DNA of 64,000 nt. Origin: SW10 sp049596615. Lineage in GTDB: Bacteria > Verrucomicrobiota > Verrucomicrobiia > Verrucomicrobiales > Akkermansiaceae. The position numbers and the translations under genes are program-made. Within the stretch, counting starts at the first letter, position 1. Each line of letters opens with the position of its first letter. Positions 52,524 through 61,318 of the stretch are shown one piece after another. The notes under the pieces are model-generated. The model had not been told where the DNA came from. It saw only the letters and a list, made by a program, of their open reading frames with translations, and ran no database searches. The stretch covers positions 62,001 to 126,000 of the forward strand of contig JBMYLT010000011.1 of the NCBI GenBank assembly GCA_049596615.1, given 5' to 3'.

Positions 52524-54515
52524 TCAAAAAGTGAAGCGGGCCCCAATTGTGATGTTTCGTCCATTCCCCGGATACCATTGGCCGAGAAACTTCAAAGAAG
52601 CCCATTGCTCATCAAAGAGGTTGTCGACGCGGCCGTAGATCTCGATCGATTCGTTGATGAGGTATCGACTCTCAAGATTGATGAGACTTCGCCCGGGGAG
52701 TTTGGTTTGCGTGTTGGCGAAATCGCCTCCTTCAAAGGAGTCATCAAGCCATTCCCATTCGAGAGTGGTTTCGAATCTCTCGCCGGGATTCCAGGTTAAG
52801 CCGAACGAAAGTTGATGCCCCGGGATCAAGGGGATTACATTCCTTGAGAATGACCTGTTTGCGAAGCGGGCATCGGTCCATTGATAGTTGACCAAACCCG
52901 TCCATCCGTCCCCTTGCCAGACGAAACGTGACTCGATGCCGATGCGCCGACTATCGGCGAAGTTGGTATTCAGATTGTTATTGAAATCAAAGATGATTTC
53001 GCCGTCGAGCCATTGCGCGAATGCCGTGAGGGAAGCGGTGAGGCGTTCGTCTTTCCAGCTCGTTCCCAATTCCAGCCCGTGACCGGTTTCTGGACTGAGA
53101 TCGCTATTGATGGGTGCCTCGAGGATGAACCCTTGGTAGCCAGCAATCTCGTCGAGAACGGGGAAGCGAAAGACGCGGTCGTAGCGAAGCCATAAACGGG
53201 ACTGTTCGCTAGGCCTGAATTCGAGCGCCAGTTCCGCTCCCCAGGCAGAGTCGTTGGTGTGACCGTCAAAACTGAGAAGAGGATCGTTTGGTGCGGTGGA
53301 GTCGTATACTGTGGCATCGAGATTGTAGGTGTCCCACGAAACTCCACCTGAGAGAGTCACCTTGGGATTGACCTGAAAGTCACTCCGGGCGAAAGCTCCG
53401 AAGGCAAGTCGCTCAAGATCTGAGGTAGCGAAACGATCTCGGCGATCCTGGTCACGAAAGCGTTCAAGAAACAGAGTATCGAAGCTCCCTCGAATTCCCC
53501 ATGAGCTTGAGATTTTTTGGCACTGCCACTCGTGAGCGAGATCGAAAGCAAAGGAAACGAGATCGTGATCGGTGTGGCTTCCCGCTCCAAAGTTGAGCTC
53601 GCGTTCCCGTCCGGTCCACGAAGCGTTCAGCGTCCAAAGTTCGTCAGGGTTTGGTTGGTAACTTATCTGGTGGGTCGAGCGCAGAGTAGTCAGGGAGTTC
53701 TGGAGTTGCTCACCAATCCCAAAGCGGGTGAAGACCGATTGACGTGGATCCTCTTCATAGGCACGGGTTGTCAGGCCTCCCGGGTTTTCGAGTTCCGTTT
53801 CGCTTGCATTGAGGGTGGTCCGCCATTGCCAGGCACGGTCTTGAGGGGAAGAGAGGCTGAATTGAGTTGCGTGTGACTTGATTGCGGAGTTTTCGCGCCA
53901 GCCGTCGCGTTCAAACCAGTCAAGCGAAATACCAGTCGTCCAACCATGATCGCTTGGAATGAGCCCGGTGACTCTGAAGAGACTGGTGTTCCACGATCCG
54001 TAGGAGGCTTGCAAGGACCATTCGGGTTGCACAGCGCGACGACGGGTTTCGAGTGAAATGACTCCGGCGAGTGCGGATGATCCGTATCGCACGGTCCGGG
54101 CCCCACGTTGTAGTTCCACCTGCTCGAGTCCAGCGATGGGAAACTCAAACCAGACTGGCGCGGCGAGATCCGGGCGAGTCATGGGGAGGCCATCAACCAG
54201 AATCAGAACCCGTGGGGAGGCGTTTTCTCCAAAGCCTCGCAGTTGCGGTACGCCAGTCCCCGTACTTCCAAAGAAGCTGGTGAAGCTGACCCCACCTTGC
54301 TGGTGCAGTAGGTCTGCGACCGAAGGAAGAGCGGATTGTCGAATGGTCTCAGGTCCGAGGAGGAGAGAAGGGGATTGGCCGGCTTCGCCAAGACGGCTCT
54401 CTTCCTCCTCGCCGACGACCTGGGCTTCAGGAAGACGCGCTGGTGTCAGGGCGTCTTGTCCCGAGACCTCAAGGGAAATCAGGAGGAGATAAGAGAACAA
54501 TCGTAGGCCTTTCAT
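52524..54515 (-). CDS. TonB-dependent outer-membrane receptor, BtuB-like
   Basis: The 663-residue receptor has a signal peptide (MKGLRLFSYLLLISLEVSG). The plug domain is at about 30-165 (IRQSALPSVADLLHQQGGVS, VPQLRGFGENASPRVLILVD, LEQVELQRGARTVRYGSSAL). The rest forms the 22-strand barrel and ends in ITIGARFTF with a terminal Phe, as outer-membrane proteins require. The receptor class is clear. Cobalamin as substrate is inferred from the adenosylcobalamin riboswitch upstream of the operon, not from the receptor itself. It follows the PEP-CTERM gene by 9 bp and precedes the surface protein by 3 bp. Confidence 0.9.
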   Translation of the reverse strand: MKGLRLFSYLLLISLEVSGQDALTPARLPEAQVVGEEEESRLGEAGQSPSLLLGPETIRQSALPSVADLLHQQGGVSFTSFFGSTGTGVPQLRGFGENASPRVLILVDGLPMTRPDLAAPVWFEFPIAGLEQVELQRGARTVRYGSSALAGVISLETRRRAVQPEWSLQASYGSWNTSLFRVTGLIPSDHGWTTGISLDWFERDGWRENSAIKSHATQFSLSSPQDRAWQWRTTLNASETELENPGGLTTRAYEEDPRQSVFTRFGIGEQLQNSLTTLRSTHQISYQPNPDELWTLNASWTGRERELNFGAGSHTDHDLVSFAFDLAHEWQCQKISSSWGIRGSFDTLFLERFRDQDRRDRFATSDLERLAFGAFARSDFQVNPKVTLSGGVSWDTYNLDATVYDSTAPNDPLLSFDGHTNDSAWGAELALEFRPSEQSRLWLRYDRVFRFPVLDEIAGYQGFILEAPINSDLSPETGHGLELGTSWKDERLTASLTAFAQWLDGEIIFDFNNNLNTNFADSRRIGIESRFVWQGDGWTGLVNYQWTDARFANRSFSRNVIPLIPGHQLSFGLTWNPGERFETTLEWEWLDDSFEGGDFANTQTKLPGRSLINLESRYLINESIEIYGRVDNLFDEQWASLKFLGQWYPGNGRNITIGARFTF

Positions 54516-54524
54516 TCCTCAAGA

Positions 54525-55124
54525 TTAGCTGCGGTGACGACGGCGGCAGCCAAGAGCAATCCCGAGAATCACCAAACCTGTTCCGGAAGGTTCGGGGATG
54601 GGAGCGACCGATGGTTGATTCCGGGCTGGGGAAAAGACAAGGGCGTCATTCGAGCCATCTTCGATCAAGCGGAAGTTGACAGCGAGTCCCGCACTCAGGG
54701 TCCAGGTGGTGTCGGAGATTGGAACCGGTCCTGGGATGCCGAAACCGGCGGCTCCTGCTTCTCCACCGGTGACCCAGTGGGAGAAGGTTGATCCACCGGG
54801 GGCGAAGTCGTTTTCTTCGGTCACGCCATTGAAGGTCACCGACGAGAAGAACTCGTTGGGCTGCTCGGGAGTTCCGAAATCGTTGATGACAAAGCTGACT
54901 TCAGGATCAGCTGCATCGATGAGATTGAGGAGGAAAGTTCCTCCGGCAGGAGCATCGGTGGCGGCATCGTAGCTGATCGCATACTGTCGAACTCCCACGT
55001 TCGGGGTTTCGATAGTGAAGTAGCTAACGTCAGGGCCGGATCCGATGGTGATGATGGCCGCGTTGAGATTTGCGGACACGACGACAAGCGCGCCCGTTAG
55101 GCGGGCGCCATATTTCTGGTTCAT
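54525..55124 (-). CDS. PEP-CTERM anchored protein, first gene of the cobalamin operon
   Basis: This 199-residue protein has an N-terminal signal (MNQKYGARLTGALVVVSANL) and a textbook PEP-CTERM tail (IPEPSGTGLVILGIALGCRR followed by basic residues). It is sorted by an exosortase, which is not in this window. The middle is a beta-rich domain (YFTIETPNVGVRQYAISYDA, FLLNLIDAADPEVSFVINDF) of no recognised family. Its position directly behind a cobalamin riboswitch and before a BtuB-like receptor suggests a role in corrinoid binding or transfer at the cell surface; this is inference. Confidence 0.86.
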   Translation of the reverse strand: MNQKYGARLTGALVVVSANLNAAIITIGSGPDVSYFTIETPNVGVRQYAISYDAATDAPAGGTFLLNLIDAADPEVSFVINDFGTPEQPNEFFSSVTFNGVTEENDFAPGGSTFSHWVTGGEAGAAGFGIPGPVPISDTTWTLSAGLAVNFRLIEDGSNDALVFSPARNQPSVAPIPEPSGTGLVILGIALGCRRRHRS

Positions 55125-55261
55125 TTGGTTTCGCTGGATTTGTTTTTCTTAAACACCGAGCGAGAACGGCGGATAGTTGGTCCGCTGCGCTTCCCGTAAG
55201 CCCTCAACTCGCGAAAGGCCGTGCGCCTCTCCGGCCTCGGTAGCCGGAGAACGAAAACCAA
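55121..55261 (-). CDS. Candidate basic leader ORF between riboswitch and PEP-CTERM gene
   Basis: A TTG at 55261 opens a roughly 46-residue, Arg/Lys-rich frame (LRLPRPERRTAFRELRAYGK, then RSGPTIRRSRSVFKKNKS). Its TGA overlaps the ATG of the PEP-CTERM gene (ATGA). The position just downstream of the riboswitch and the stop/start overlap suggest a leader peptide coupling translation to the aptamer state. The region also folds into hairpins, so it may simply be untranslated expression platform that happens to be open. Confidence 0.28.
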   Translation of the reverse strand: MVFVLRLPRPERRTAFRELRAYGKRSGPTIRRSRSVFKKNKSSETK

Positions 55262-55263
55262 GC

Positions 55264-55432
55264 AAGGGAGGGAAGTATTCGGACTTCTGGTTGATGGCCT
55301 CCCTTTCCCCTTCACCCCGGATTAATCCGGAATTGGTTGATTGAAAAGTTTGTCACCAGTTACCGCAGCGCGCCTGTCCCGGAGTTTCACCGGAGTTCCA
55401 TGCACCTCCTGCCTTGATTCCAGGGGCACGTT
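55264..55432 (-). promoter_or_regulatory. Cobalamin (AdoCbl-type) riboswitch
   Basis: On the minus strand the leader contains the ordered conserved blocks of the cobalamin aptamer: CTAACGTGCCCC near 55430, GGAACTCCGGTGAAACTCCG (about 55378-55397), then GGGACAGGCGCGCTGCGGTAAC, and the 3' B12-box-like segment GAAGTCCGAATACTTCCC near 55270-55288. The spacing and the hairpin CCGG-TGAAA-CTCCGG match the family. It precedes the PEP-CTERM/BtuB/surface operon, so cobalamin would repress these genes. A 7-bp hairpin at 55229-55249 follows within the expression platform. Confidence 0.85.
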
Positions 55433-55596
55433 AGAACAGCAAATCACTTATGACCAGATGATTGAGTTCAATTATCGGATCTCGTGGTTCCCTTTTTCAG
55501 GAATAAGAGAGAATAATGTCAATGACCGTTGCATCCAAAAAGATGATTTTAAGATGTCCGCTTCCGGGGCAGTTTGCGCGAGATCTAATCTGAATC

Positions 55597-57930
55597 ATGA
55601 TGACGACTAAGAAACATAACGACAGCCCACTTCACGGAATCCCGCGGAAGAAATTTTTCTTCTCCCTCAGCTTTCTAGCCCTTGCTGGAAGTCAATTTGT
55701 GGCGGCAACCCCGGACAAAAGTCCCGGAGGATCGATCGATAAGTGCCCGGTGATGAATCCCGCCGGAGCGATTCCCACCAAGGCTCAAAACGGAGCTGGT
55801 TACGATGTGCAGGACTGGTGGCCCAATCAGCTCAACGTCGACATTCTTCATCAAAACTCGGTGAAGGGAAATCCGCTCGACCCCGATTTCGACTACGCCA
55901 AGGAGTTTGCGAAGCTCGACATGAAGGCTCTTAAGAAGGACCTCACCGAGCTCATGACAGATTCCCAGGATTGGTGGCCGGCCGACTACGGCCACTATGG
56001 CCCGCTCTTCATTCGATTGGCCTGGCACAGTGCCGGGACCTACCGCACCTACGATGGTCGTGGCGGAGCACGCGACGGTGCCCAGCGTTTTGCACCCCTC
56101 AACAGCTGGCCCGACAACGCCAACCTCGATAAGGCCCGCCGCCTTCTTTGGCCCATCAAGCAAAAATATGGTCAGAAAATTTCCTGGGCCGACCTTATGA
56201 TCCTGAGCGGAAATGTTGCTCTCGAATCGATGGGCTTTAAGACCTTTGGCTTCGGTGGCGGTCGTGCCGACGTTTGGGAAACCCAGAAAGACATCTATTG
56301 GGGGCCGGAGACCAAGTGGCTCGGCAAGAAACGTTACAACGACAAAGGAGAAATGGACGACCCGCTCGCAGCGGTGGAGATGGGATTGATTTATGTCAAT
56401 CCTCAGGGGCCCGATGGCAATTGCGACCCTCTCGCTTCCGCCAAACAGATCCGTCTGACTTTTGGTCGCATGGCCATGAACGACGAAGAGACCGTCGCTT
56501 TGATCGCCGGTGGTCATACCTTTGGAAAGGCCCACGGCGCAGCCAGCCCGGTGAAGTTCGTCGGGCCCGAACCCGAAGGAGAAAAGCTCGAGGCCCAGGG
56601 ATTCGGGTGGATCAATACCAAGGGGAAGGGTAACGGAGCGGAGACCATCACCAGTGGTCTTGAGGGGGCTTGGACCAGTACACCGGCCCAGTGGTCCCAC
56701 AGCTATTTTTCAAACATGTTTGCCTTCGATTGGGAACTCACCACGAGCCCAGCTGGCGCCAAGCAGTGGATCCCCAAAGGTGGTGCGGCCGCCGCCACGG
56801 TGCCCGATGCCCACGATCCGAACAAGAAGCACACACCGATTATGTTCACTTCTGATTTGGCGTTGAAACTGGACCCGATTTACGGACCGATTTCCAAGCG
56901 TTTTTTAGAGAATCCCGACCAGTTCGCCGCGGCCTTTGCCCGTGCCTGGTATAAGTTGACCCATCGCGACATGGGACCACGCGCCGCTCTTTTGGGTGAT
57001 GACGTTCCGGAAGCCCAAATCTGGCAGGACCCCGTTCCGGAGGCTGACTACAAGGTCATCGACCAAGCAGCGATCAAGACTCTTAAGTCCAAGCTCCTTT
57101 CGTCCGGCCTGACTCCGTCCCAGCTTATTTCGACCGCGTGGGCTTCTGCATCGACCTATCGTAGCAGCGATCGTCGTGGTGGTGCCAACGGAGCCCGCAT
57201 CCGTCTTGCCCCGCAAAAGGACTGGGCTGTGAACAATCCCGATGAGCTTGCCAAGGTTTTGCCGATCCTCGAGAAAGTCCAAAAGAAATTCAACGATTCC
57301 GCCAAAGGTGGGATGAAGGTTTCCGTTGCGGATCTCATCGTGCTCGGCGGCGCTGCCGGGATCGAAGCGGCTGCCAAAAAAGCGGGTCACTCGGTTGAGG
57401 TTCCCTTCATTCCCGGTCGCACCGATGCCAGCCAAAAGATGACGGACACCAAGTCGTTTGGCCTCCTTGAGCCGACGCAAGATGGTTTCCGAAACTACTT
57501 CAGCCGCACCATTAAGCGACCTGCTCCTGAAGCTCTCGTGGATCGAGCCCAGTTGCTCGGATTGACTGCGCCGGAAATGACGGCTTTGGTTGGCGGGCTA
57601 CGGGTTCTTGAAACCAATGTGGGATTCCCGGGCATGGGCGTCCTGACCGAGAAGCCTGGCGTGCTGAACAACCACTTCTTTGTTCACCTTCTGGACATGA
57701 ATACCGAGTGGAAGGTCTCGCCGATGTGCGAACATTTCTTCGAGGGCAAAGATCGTAAGACCGGCAAGGCCAAATGGACCGCTTCGGCGGTGGATCTCGT
57801 CTTCGGTTCTAACTCCCAGCTTCGGGCGATCTCGGAAGTTTATGCCAGTGCCGACGGCGAGAAGCGCTTCGTCGCTGACTTCGTCAAGGCCTGGAGCAAG
57901 GTGATGAAGGCCGATCGTTTCGATCTCTGA
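55597..57930 (+). CDS. katG: Catalase-peroxidase with export signal
   Basis: KatG decomposes hydrogen peroxide and has peroxidase activity, using haem b. The 777-residue protein shows the distal RLAWHSAGTYR block (R140, W143, H144), the proximal GGHTFGKAHG (H307), and the Trp-Tyr-Met adduct residues W143, Y266 and M292. The second, degenerate peroxidase half is also present, so length is normal. Unusually, an N-terminal extension (KKFFFSLSFLALAGSQFVAA) looks like a cleavable signal peptide, so the enzyme is probably periplasmic. Start ATG 55597 (a second ATG is at 55600). A strong terminator follows at 57959. Confidence 0.96.
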   Translation: MMTTKKHNDSPLHGIPRKKFFFSLSFLALAGSQFVAATPDKSPGGSIDKCPVMNPAGAIPTKAQNGAGYDVQDWWPNQLNVDILHQNSVKGNPLDPDFDYAKEFAKLDMKALKKDLTELMTDSQDWWPADYGHYGPLFIRLAWHSAGTYRTYDGRGGARDGAQRFAPLNSWPDNANLDKARRLLWPIKQKYGQKISWADLMILSGNVALESMGFKTFGFGGGRADVWETQKDIYWGPETKWLGKKRYNDKGEMDDPLAAVEMGLIYVNPQGPDGNCDPLASAKQIRLTFGRMAMNDEETVALIAGGHTFGKAHGAASPVKFVGPEPEGEKLEAQGFGWINTKGKGNGAETITSGLEGAWTSTPAQWSHSYFSNMFAFDWELTTSPAGAKQWIPKGGAAAATVPDAHDPNKKHTPIMFTSDLALKLDPIYGPISKRFLENPDQFAAAFARAWYKLTHRDMGPRAALLGDDVPEAQIWQDPVPEADYKVIDQAAIKTLKSKLLSSGLTPSQLISTAWASASTYRSSDRRGGANGARIRLAPQKDWAVNNPDELAKVLPILEKVQKKFNDSAKGGMKVSVADLIVLGGAAGIEAAAKKAGHSVEVPFIPGRTDASQKMTDTKSFGLLEPTQDGFRNYFSRTIKRPAPEALVDRAQLLGLTAPEMTALVGGLRVLETNVGFPGMGVLTEKPGVLNNHFFVHLLDMNTEWKVSPMCEHFFEGKDRKTGKAKWTASAVDLVFGSNSQLRAISEVYASADGEKRFVADFVKAWSKVMKADRFDL

Positions 57931-57958
57931 TCCGATCACTTCTATTCATCTGATCATC

Positions 57959-57987
57959 AAAGCCCGGAGATGAACTCTCCGGGCTTT
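57959..57987 (+). terminator. Rho-independent terminator of katG
   Basis: The perfect 12-bp arms (57959-57970 and 57976-57987) enclose a 5-nt loop and are followed by TTGTTTTC. The hairpin is 28 bp past the katG stop. Confidence 0.92.
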
Positions 57988-58042
57988 TTGTTTTCTCCTT
58001 CCGCCTTGTCCCGGGACGAGGAAAAGGACAGGTTCTCCCCCC

Positions 58043-61000
58043 ATGAAAAAACTTTCATTCTCTTGGTTGATCCTGTGCGCGCTGATGAGTCCGCTTGCCG
58101 GTCAGGCTCAAAATCCCAAGGTGAAGGATGCCAAGGGAGTGAAACTCAACCGGAAGGCTCCGCCCAAGGATCCAGAATTGGCACGCTACTATATCAACAG
58201 AAAAACCTCGCCCCGGGCGGTGAAGGCTACCCCGATTGACACGACTCTTCCGCTGAAACTGGAAAAGGGGAACCGCATTTGTTTTATCGGAAATCTCCTC
58301 CTTGATGCCGAACGCCGTTACGGGCATCTCGAAACCCTGATACACCAGCTTTATCCGGAGCATGAACTGTCGTTTCGGAACCTGGCCTGGCCCGCCGATG
58401 AGATTGATCTCATGCCCCGGCCCGACAACTTCGGCGATCTCGATCAACACCTGACCTACTTTAAGGCCGACGTCATCATCGCGGCATTTGGTTACAATGA
58501 ATCCTTTGCCGATGAGGCTGGACTTCCTGAGTTTCAAAGACGACTTGAGGCCTTTCTGACCGACCTTAAATCAAAGGCCTACAACGGCAAGACCGCCCCG
58601 AAGGTGGTGCTCCTTTCGCCCGTCCGCTGCTTCAACATTCCAGGACTCAAGGCGGGAGATCTCAATAATTTGCGGATCTCGGCCTACTTTCAGGCGATGA
58701 AGAAAGCCGCCAACAAGCACAAGGTCGGTTTCGTCGATCTCTTTGGCCCGGTGGTTTCGATGAGTGAACAGGCTGGTGCTAATCTTGCTTTGGACGGACA
58801 TCAACGAACCTTGGCGGGACATGAGTCGCTTGCGGTCAAAGTAGCTGAGGCCCTTTCTGGAAAGTCGGTCGATTATCAGGATGGAAAGGGATTTTCGATC
58901 AATGAAGACCTTCGCCGTCTTGTCGTTGATAAGGCCGAACAATTCTTTTACCGCTATCGCCCGCTCAATACTTTTTACTACACCGGAGGACGAAATCGCT
59001 CGTATGGCTATCTCGATTTCCTGCCGGCAATGCGGAACTTTGACCTAATGGTGGCCAATCGGGACAAGGCCATTCATGCCACGGTGAAAAGTGGAAATCT
59101 TGTGAAGCCAAACGACTCGAACTTGCCGAAGATGGACGAGGTTCTTTTGTCACGTGGCGCCAACAAGTTCCTCTCTCCAGCCGATGAAGAGAAGGCCTTC
59201 AGGATTGACCCGCGTTTCGAGGTCAACTGCTTTGCGTCCGAGGAGGATTTTCCGGAATTGGCCTGCCCGATTGCGATGCGGTGGGACAACCTCGGACGGC
59301 TTTGGGTTTCGACTTCGGTGACCTACCCGCATGTTTATCCTGGTCAGAAGCCGGTGGACAAGATGCTCATCCTCGAGGACACCGACAACGACGGGAAAGC
59401 CGACAAGTGCACCACCTGGGCGGACGATCTTCATGTTCCCTTGTCCTTTGTTCTCGACGGAAAAGGGGGCGTGTATTGCTCTGAGCAACCACACGTCACG
59501 CATCTCACCGATCGTGATGGCGATGGGAAAATGGATCACCGTGAGATCATACTGACCGGATTCGGCTGCGAGGACTCTCATCACTCCATTCATGACTTCA
59601 CCTGGACACCTGGAGGTGACCTCCTCTTTCGTGAATCGATCTTTCATCACAGTCAGGTCGAGACGGTCTATGGCCCGATCCGTGCCAAGAATTCTTCGTG
59701 GTTCCTCTACACGCCCAAGACCAAAAAGCTCCTCGCTTTTGGTTCTTATCCAAACACCAACCCGTGGGGCGTGACCTTTGACAAGTGGGGGAACCACGTG
59801 GCGTCACACCCTATTTTCGCCTCCACCTTCCATGCCACCAATCCGGCTTACCCGAAGGGAGGGAAACCGGGCGATGGATTCAAGCAAGAGCCTGGTCAGC
59901 ATCCCGGAGCACGGGGAATGCAGGCCTACTCCGGAACTTGCGGACACGACTTCGTCTGCCATGAGTTCTGGCCTGAGGAAATGCAAGGAGGGTTCATCAA
60001 GGCCCGCTACAAGCCAACCAACCGGATCGAATTCCACAAGTGGGTCGAAAAGGACGACCACTTCGCCGAGGAGTATCAATTCGATCTCATCTTCTCGACC
60101 AACCTATCCTTTATTCCGGTGGACTTGAACTTCGGTCCGCAGGGGGCGTGCTACGTATGCGATTGGTACAACCCGGTGAAAGGTCATGCCCAGTATTCCT
60201 TGCGCGATCCTCGTCGTGATCGCAAGGCCGGGCGGATCTGGAGGATCGTGCCCAAGGGTGCCAAGCTTCCTGCCGCTCCAAAGATTGCCGAGGCCTCGAT
60301 TATCGAGCTTTTGGATCACTTAAAGTCGCCTCATTACCGCACCCGTTACCGGGCCAAGCTGGAATTGCGGAGCCGGGATCATGGTGAAGTGGTTTCCGGT
60401 TTGAAGAGTTGGCGCAAGGAGCTTCAGGCCCCCTTGCATCGACTTGAGGCTCTTTGGTTGCAGCAGGCCTCTGATCAGTGGTCGGCCGAGGGAGTGGCCC
60501 TATTGGAAGGACTGATTCGAGCCGACGACCCTCTCGTGGCCGCTTCGGCTTTGGGTGCGCTGCGTTTTGCTGACATTTCGCACGAGAAAGTGTGTGAGCT
60601 TTTGGCATATGGGGCCAATCATCCGTCCCAGCATGTGCGCCGGGAGGCGGTCCTTTGCGCCACCTACCGAGCTGGCTCGCAAAGTAATCCCTTTCCTCAG
60701 ATCCCGGTTTCCACTGAGACACAGCGCGAAGGAATCGTTCGTGCGATCCTTCCGGTCCTCGATCAACCGGCAGGGTTGCACCTGAGCTACGCCATCCGTT
60801 CGTCTCTGATGTCGGAAGCGCTGAGGCCTTCCCGCACCGAGGAACTGGAAAAAAAGTTGGCAAACCTGAAGGCTGCCGCGCCACCGGAACGTGAGAAGCT
60901 TACCCGCGAGCAAAAGAAGTTTGATCGCCAGAAAGAACTGCAAACGGTCAAGATCGGTGCCATTCCCGAGCGGCTGATGTTCACCAAAAACAAGTTTGAG

Positions 61001-61315
61001 GTGAAAGCCGGTCAGCCGGTGAAGCTGGTGTTTTCCAACCCGGATGCCACCGAGCATAATCTGCTCATTCTTGAGTCTGGAACCTCGGTGCAGGAAATTG
61101 GTCTCGCCGCCAATGAGATGGCGAAGTCACCGCAAGGGGCCAAGAAGCATTACATTCCGAACGATAAAAGGATCCTTTATGCCACCAAGCTGATCAAAAC
61201 CGGCCGAAGCGAGACCTTGCGGTTTATCGCTCCCAAGAAGCCCGGCAAGTATCCCTTTGTCTGCACCTTCCCTGGTCATTGGACGATCATGCAGGGGGTG
61301 ATGATTGTGAAGTGA
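58043..61315 (+). CDS. Fusion of SGNH-like domain, propeller dehydrogenase and cupredoxin
   Basis: The 1090-residue exported protein (signal MKKLSFSWLILCALMSPLAG) begins with an SGNH-like domain (about 75-285: ICFIGNLLLDAERRYGHLE, LSFRNLAWPADE, VVLLSPVRCFN). Where the nucleophile Ser is expected the sequence is GNLL. The PVC sorbosone-dehydrogenase-like propeller follows (about 390-750: MRWDNLGRLWVSTSVTYPH, GCEDSHHSIHDF), then HEAT-like helices, and a C-terminal cupredoxin domain (about 975-1090) with copper ligands H1005, C1074, H1079 and M1083 (VCTFPGHWTIM). In the operon at 30791-35017 the SGNH and propeller parts are separate genes. Periplasmic oxidation with a copper centre is inferred. 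Confidence 0.88.
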   Translation: MKKLSFSWLILCALMSPLAGQAQNPKVKDAKGVKLNRKAPPKDPELARYYINRKTSPRAVKATPIDTTLPLKLEKGNRICFIGNLLLDAERRYGHLETLIHQLYPEHELSFRNLAWPADEIDLMPRPDNFGDLDQHLTYFKADVIIAAFGYNESFADEAGLPEFQRRLEAFLTDLKSKAYNGKTAPKVVLLSPVRCFNIPGLKAGDLNNLRISAYFQAMKKAANKHKVGFVDLFGPVVSMSEQAGANLALDGHQRTLAGHESLAVKVAEALSGKSVDYQDGKGFSINEDLRRLVVDKAEQFFYRYRPLNTFYYTGGRNRSYGYLDFLPAMRNFDLMVANRDKAIHATVKSGNLVKPNDSNLPKMDEVLLSRGANKFLSPADEEKAFRIDPRFEVNCFASEEDFPELACPIAMRWDNLGRLWVSTSVTYPHVYPGQKPVDKMLILEDTDNDGKADKCTTWADDLHVPLSFVLDGKGGVYCSEQPHVTHLTDRDGDGKMDHREIILTGFGCEDSHHSIHDFTWTPGGDLLFRESIFHHSQVETVYGPIRAKNSSWFLYTPKTKKLLAFGSYPNTNPWGVTFDKWGNHVASHPIFASTFHATNPAYPKGGKPGDGFKQEPGQHPGARGMQAYSGTCGHDFVCHEFWPEEMQGGFIKARYKPTNRIEFHKWVEKDDHFAEEYQFDLIFSTNLSFIPVDLNFGPQGACYVCDWYNPVKGHAQYSLRDPRRDRKAGRIWRIVPKGAKLPAAPKIAEASIIELLDHLKSPHYRTRYRAKLELRSRDHGEVVSGLKSWRKELQAPLHRLEALWLQQASDQWSAEGVALLEGLIRADDPLVAASALGALRFADISHEKVCELLAYGANHPSQHVRREAVLCATYRAGSQSNPFPQIPVSTETQREGIVRAILPVLDQPAGLHLSYAIRSSLMSEALRPSRTEELEKKLANLKAAAPPEREKLTREQKKFDRQKELQTVKIGAIPERLMFTKNKFEVKAGQPVKLVFSNPDATEHNLLILESGTSVQEIGLAANEMAKSPQGAKKHYIPNDKRILYATKLIKTGRSETLRFIAPKKPGKYPFVCTFPGHWTIMQGVMIVK

Positions 61316-61318
61316 GAG

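Noticed and set aside
55675..56700. 341-codon antisense ORF within katG
   Set aside because: It is a mirror of the strongly coding katG frame, with no recognisable protein features.
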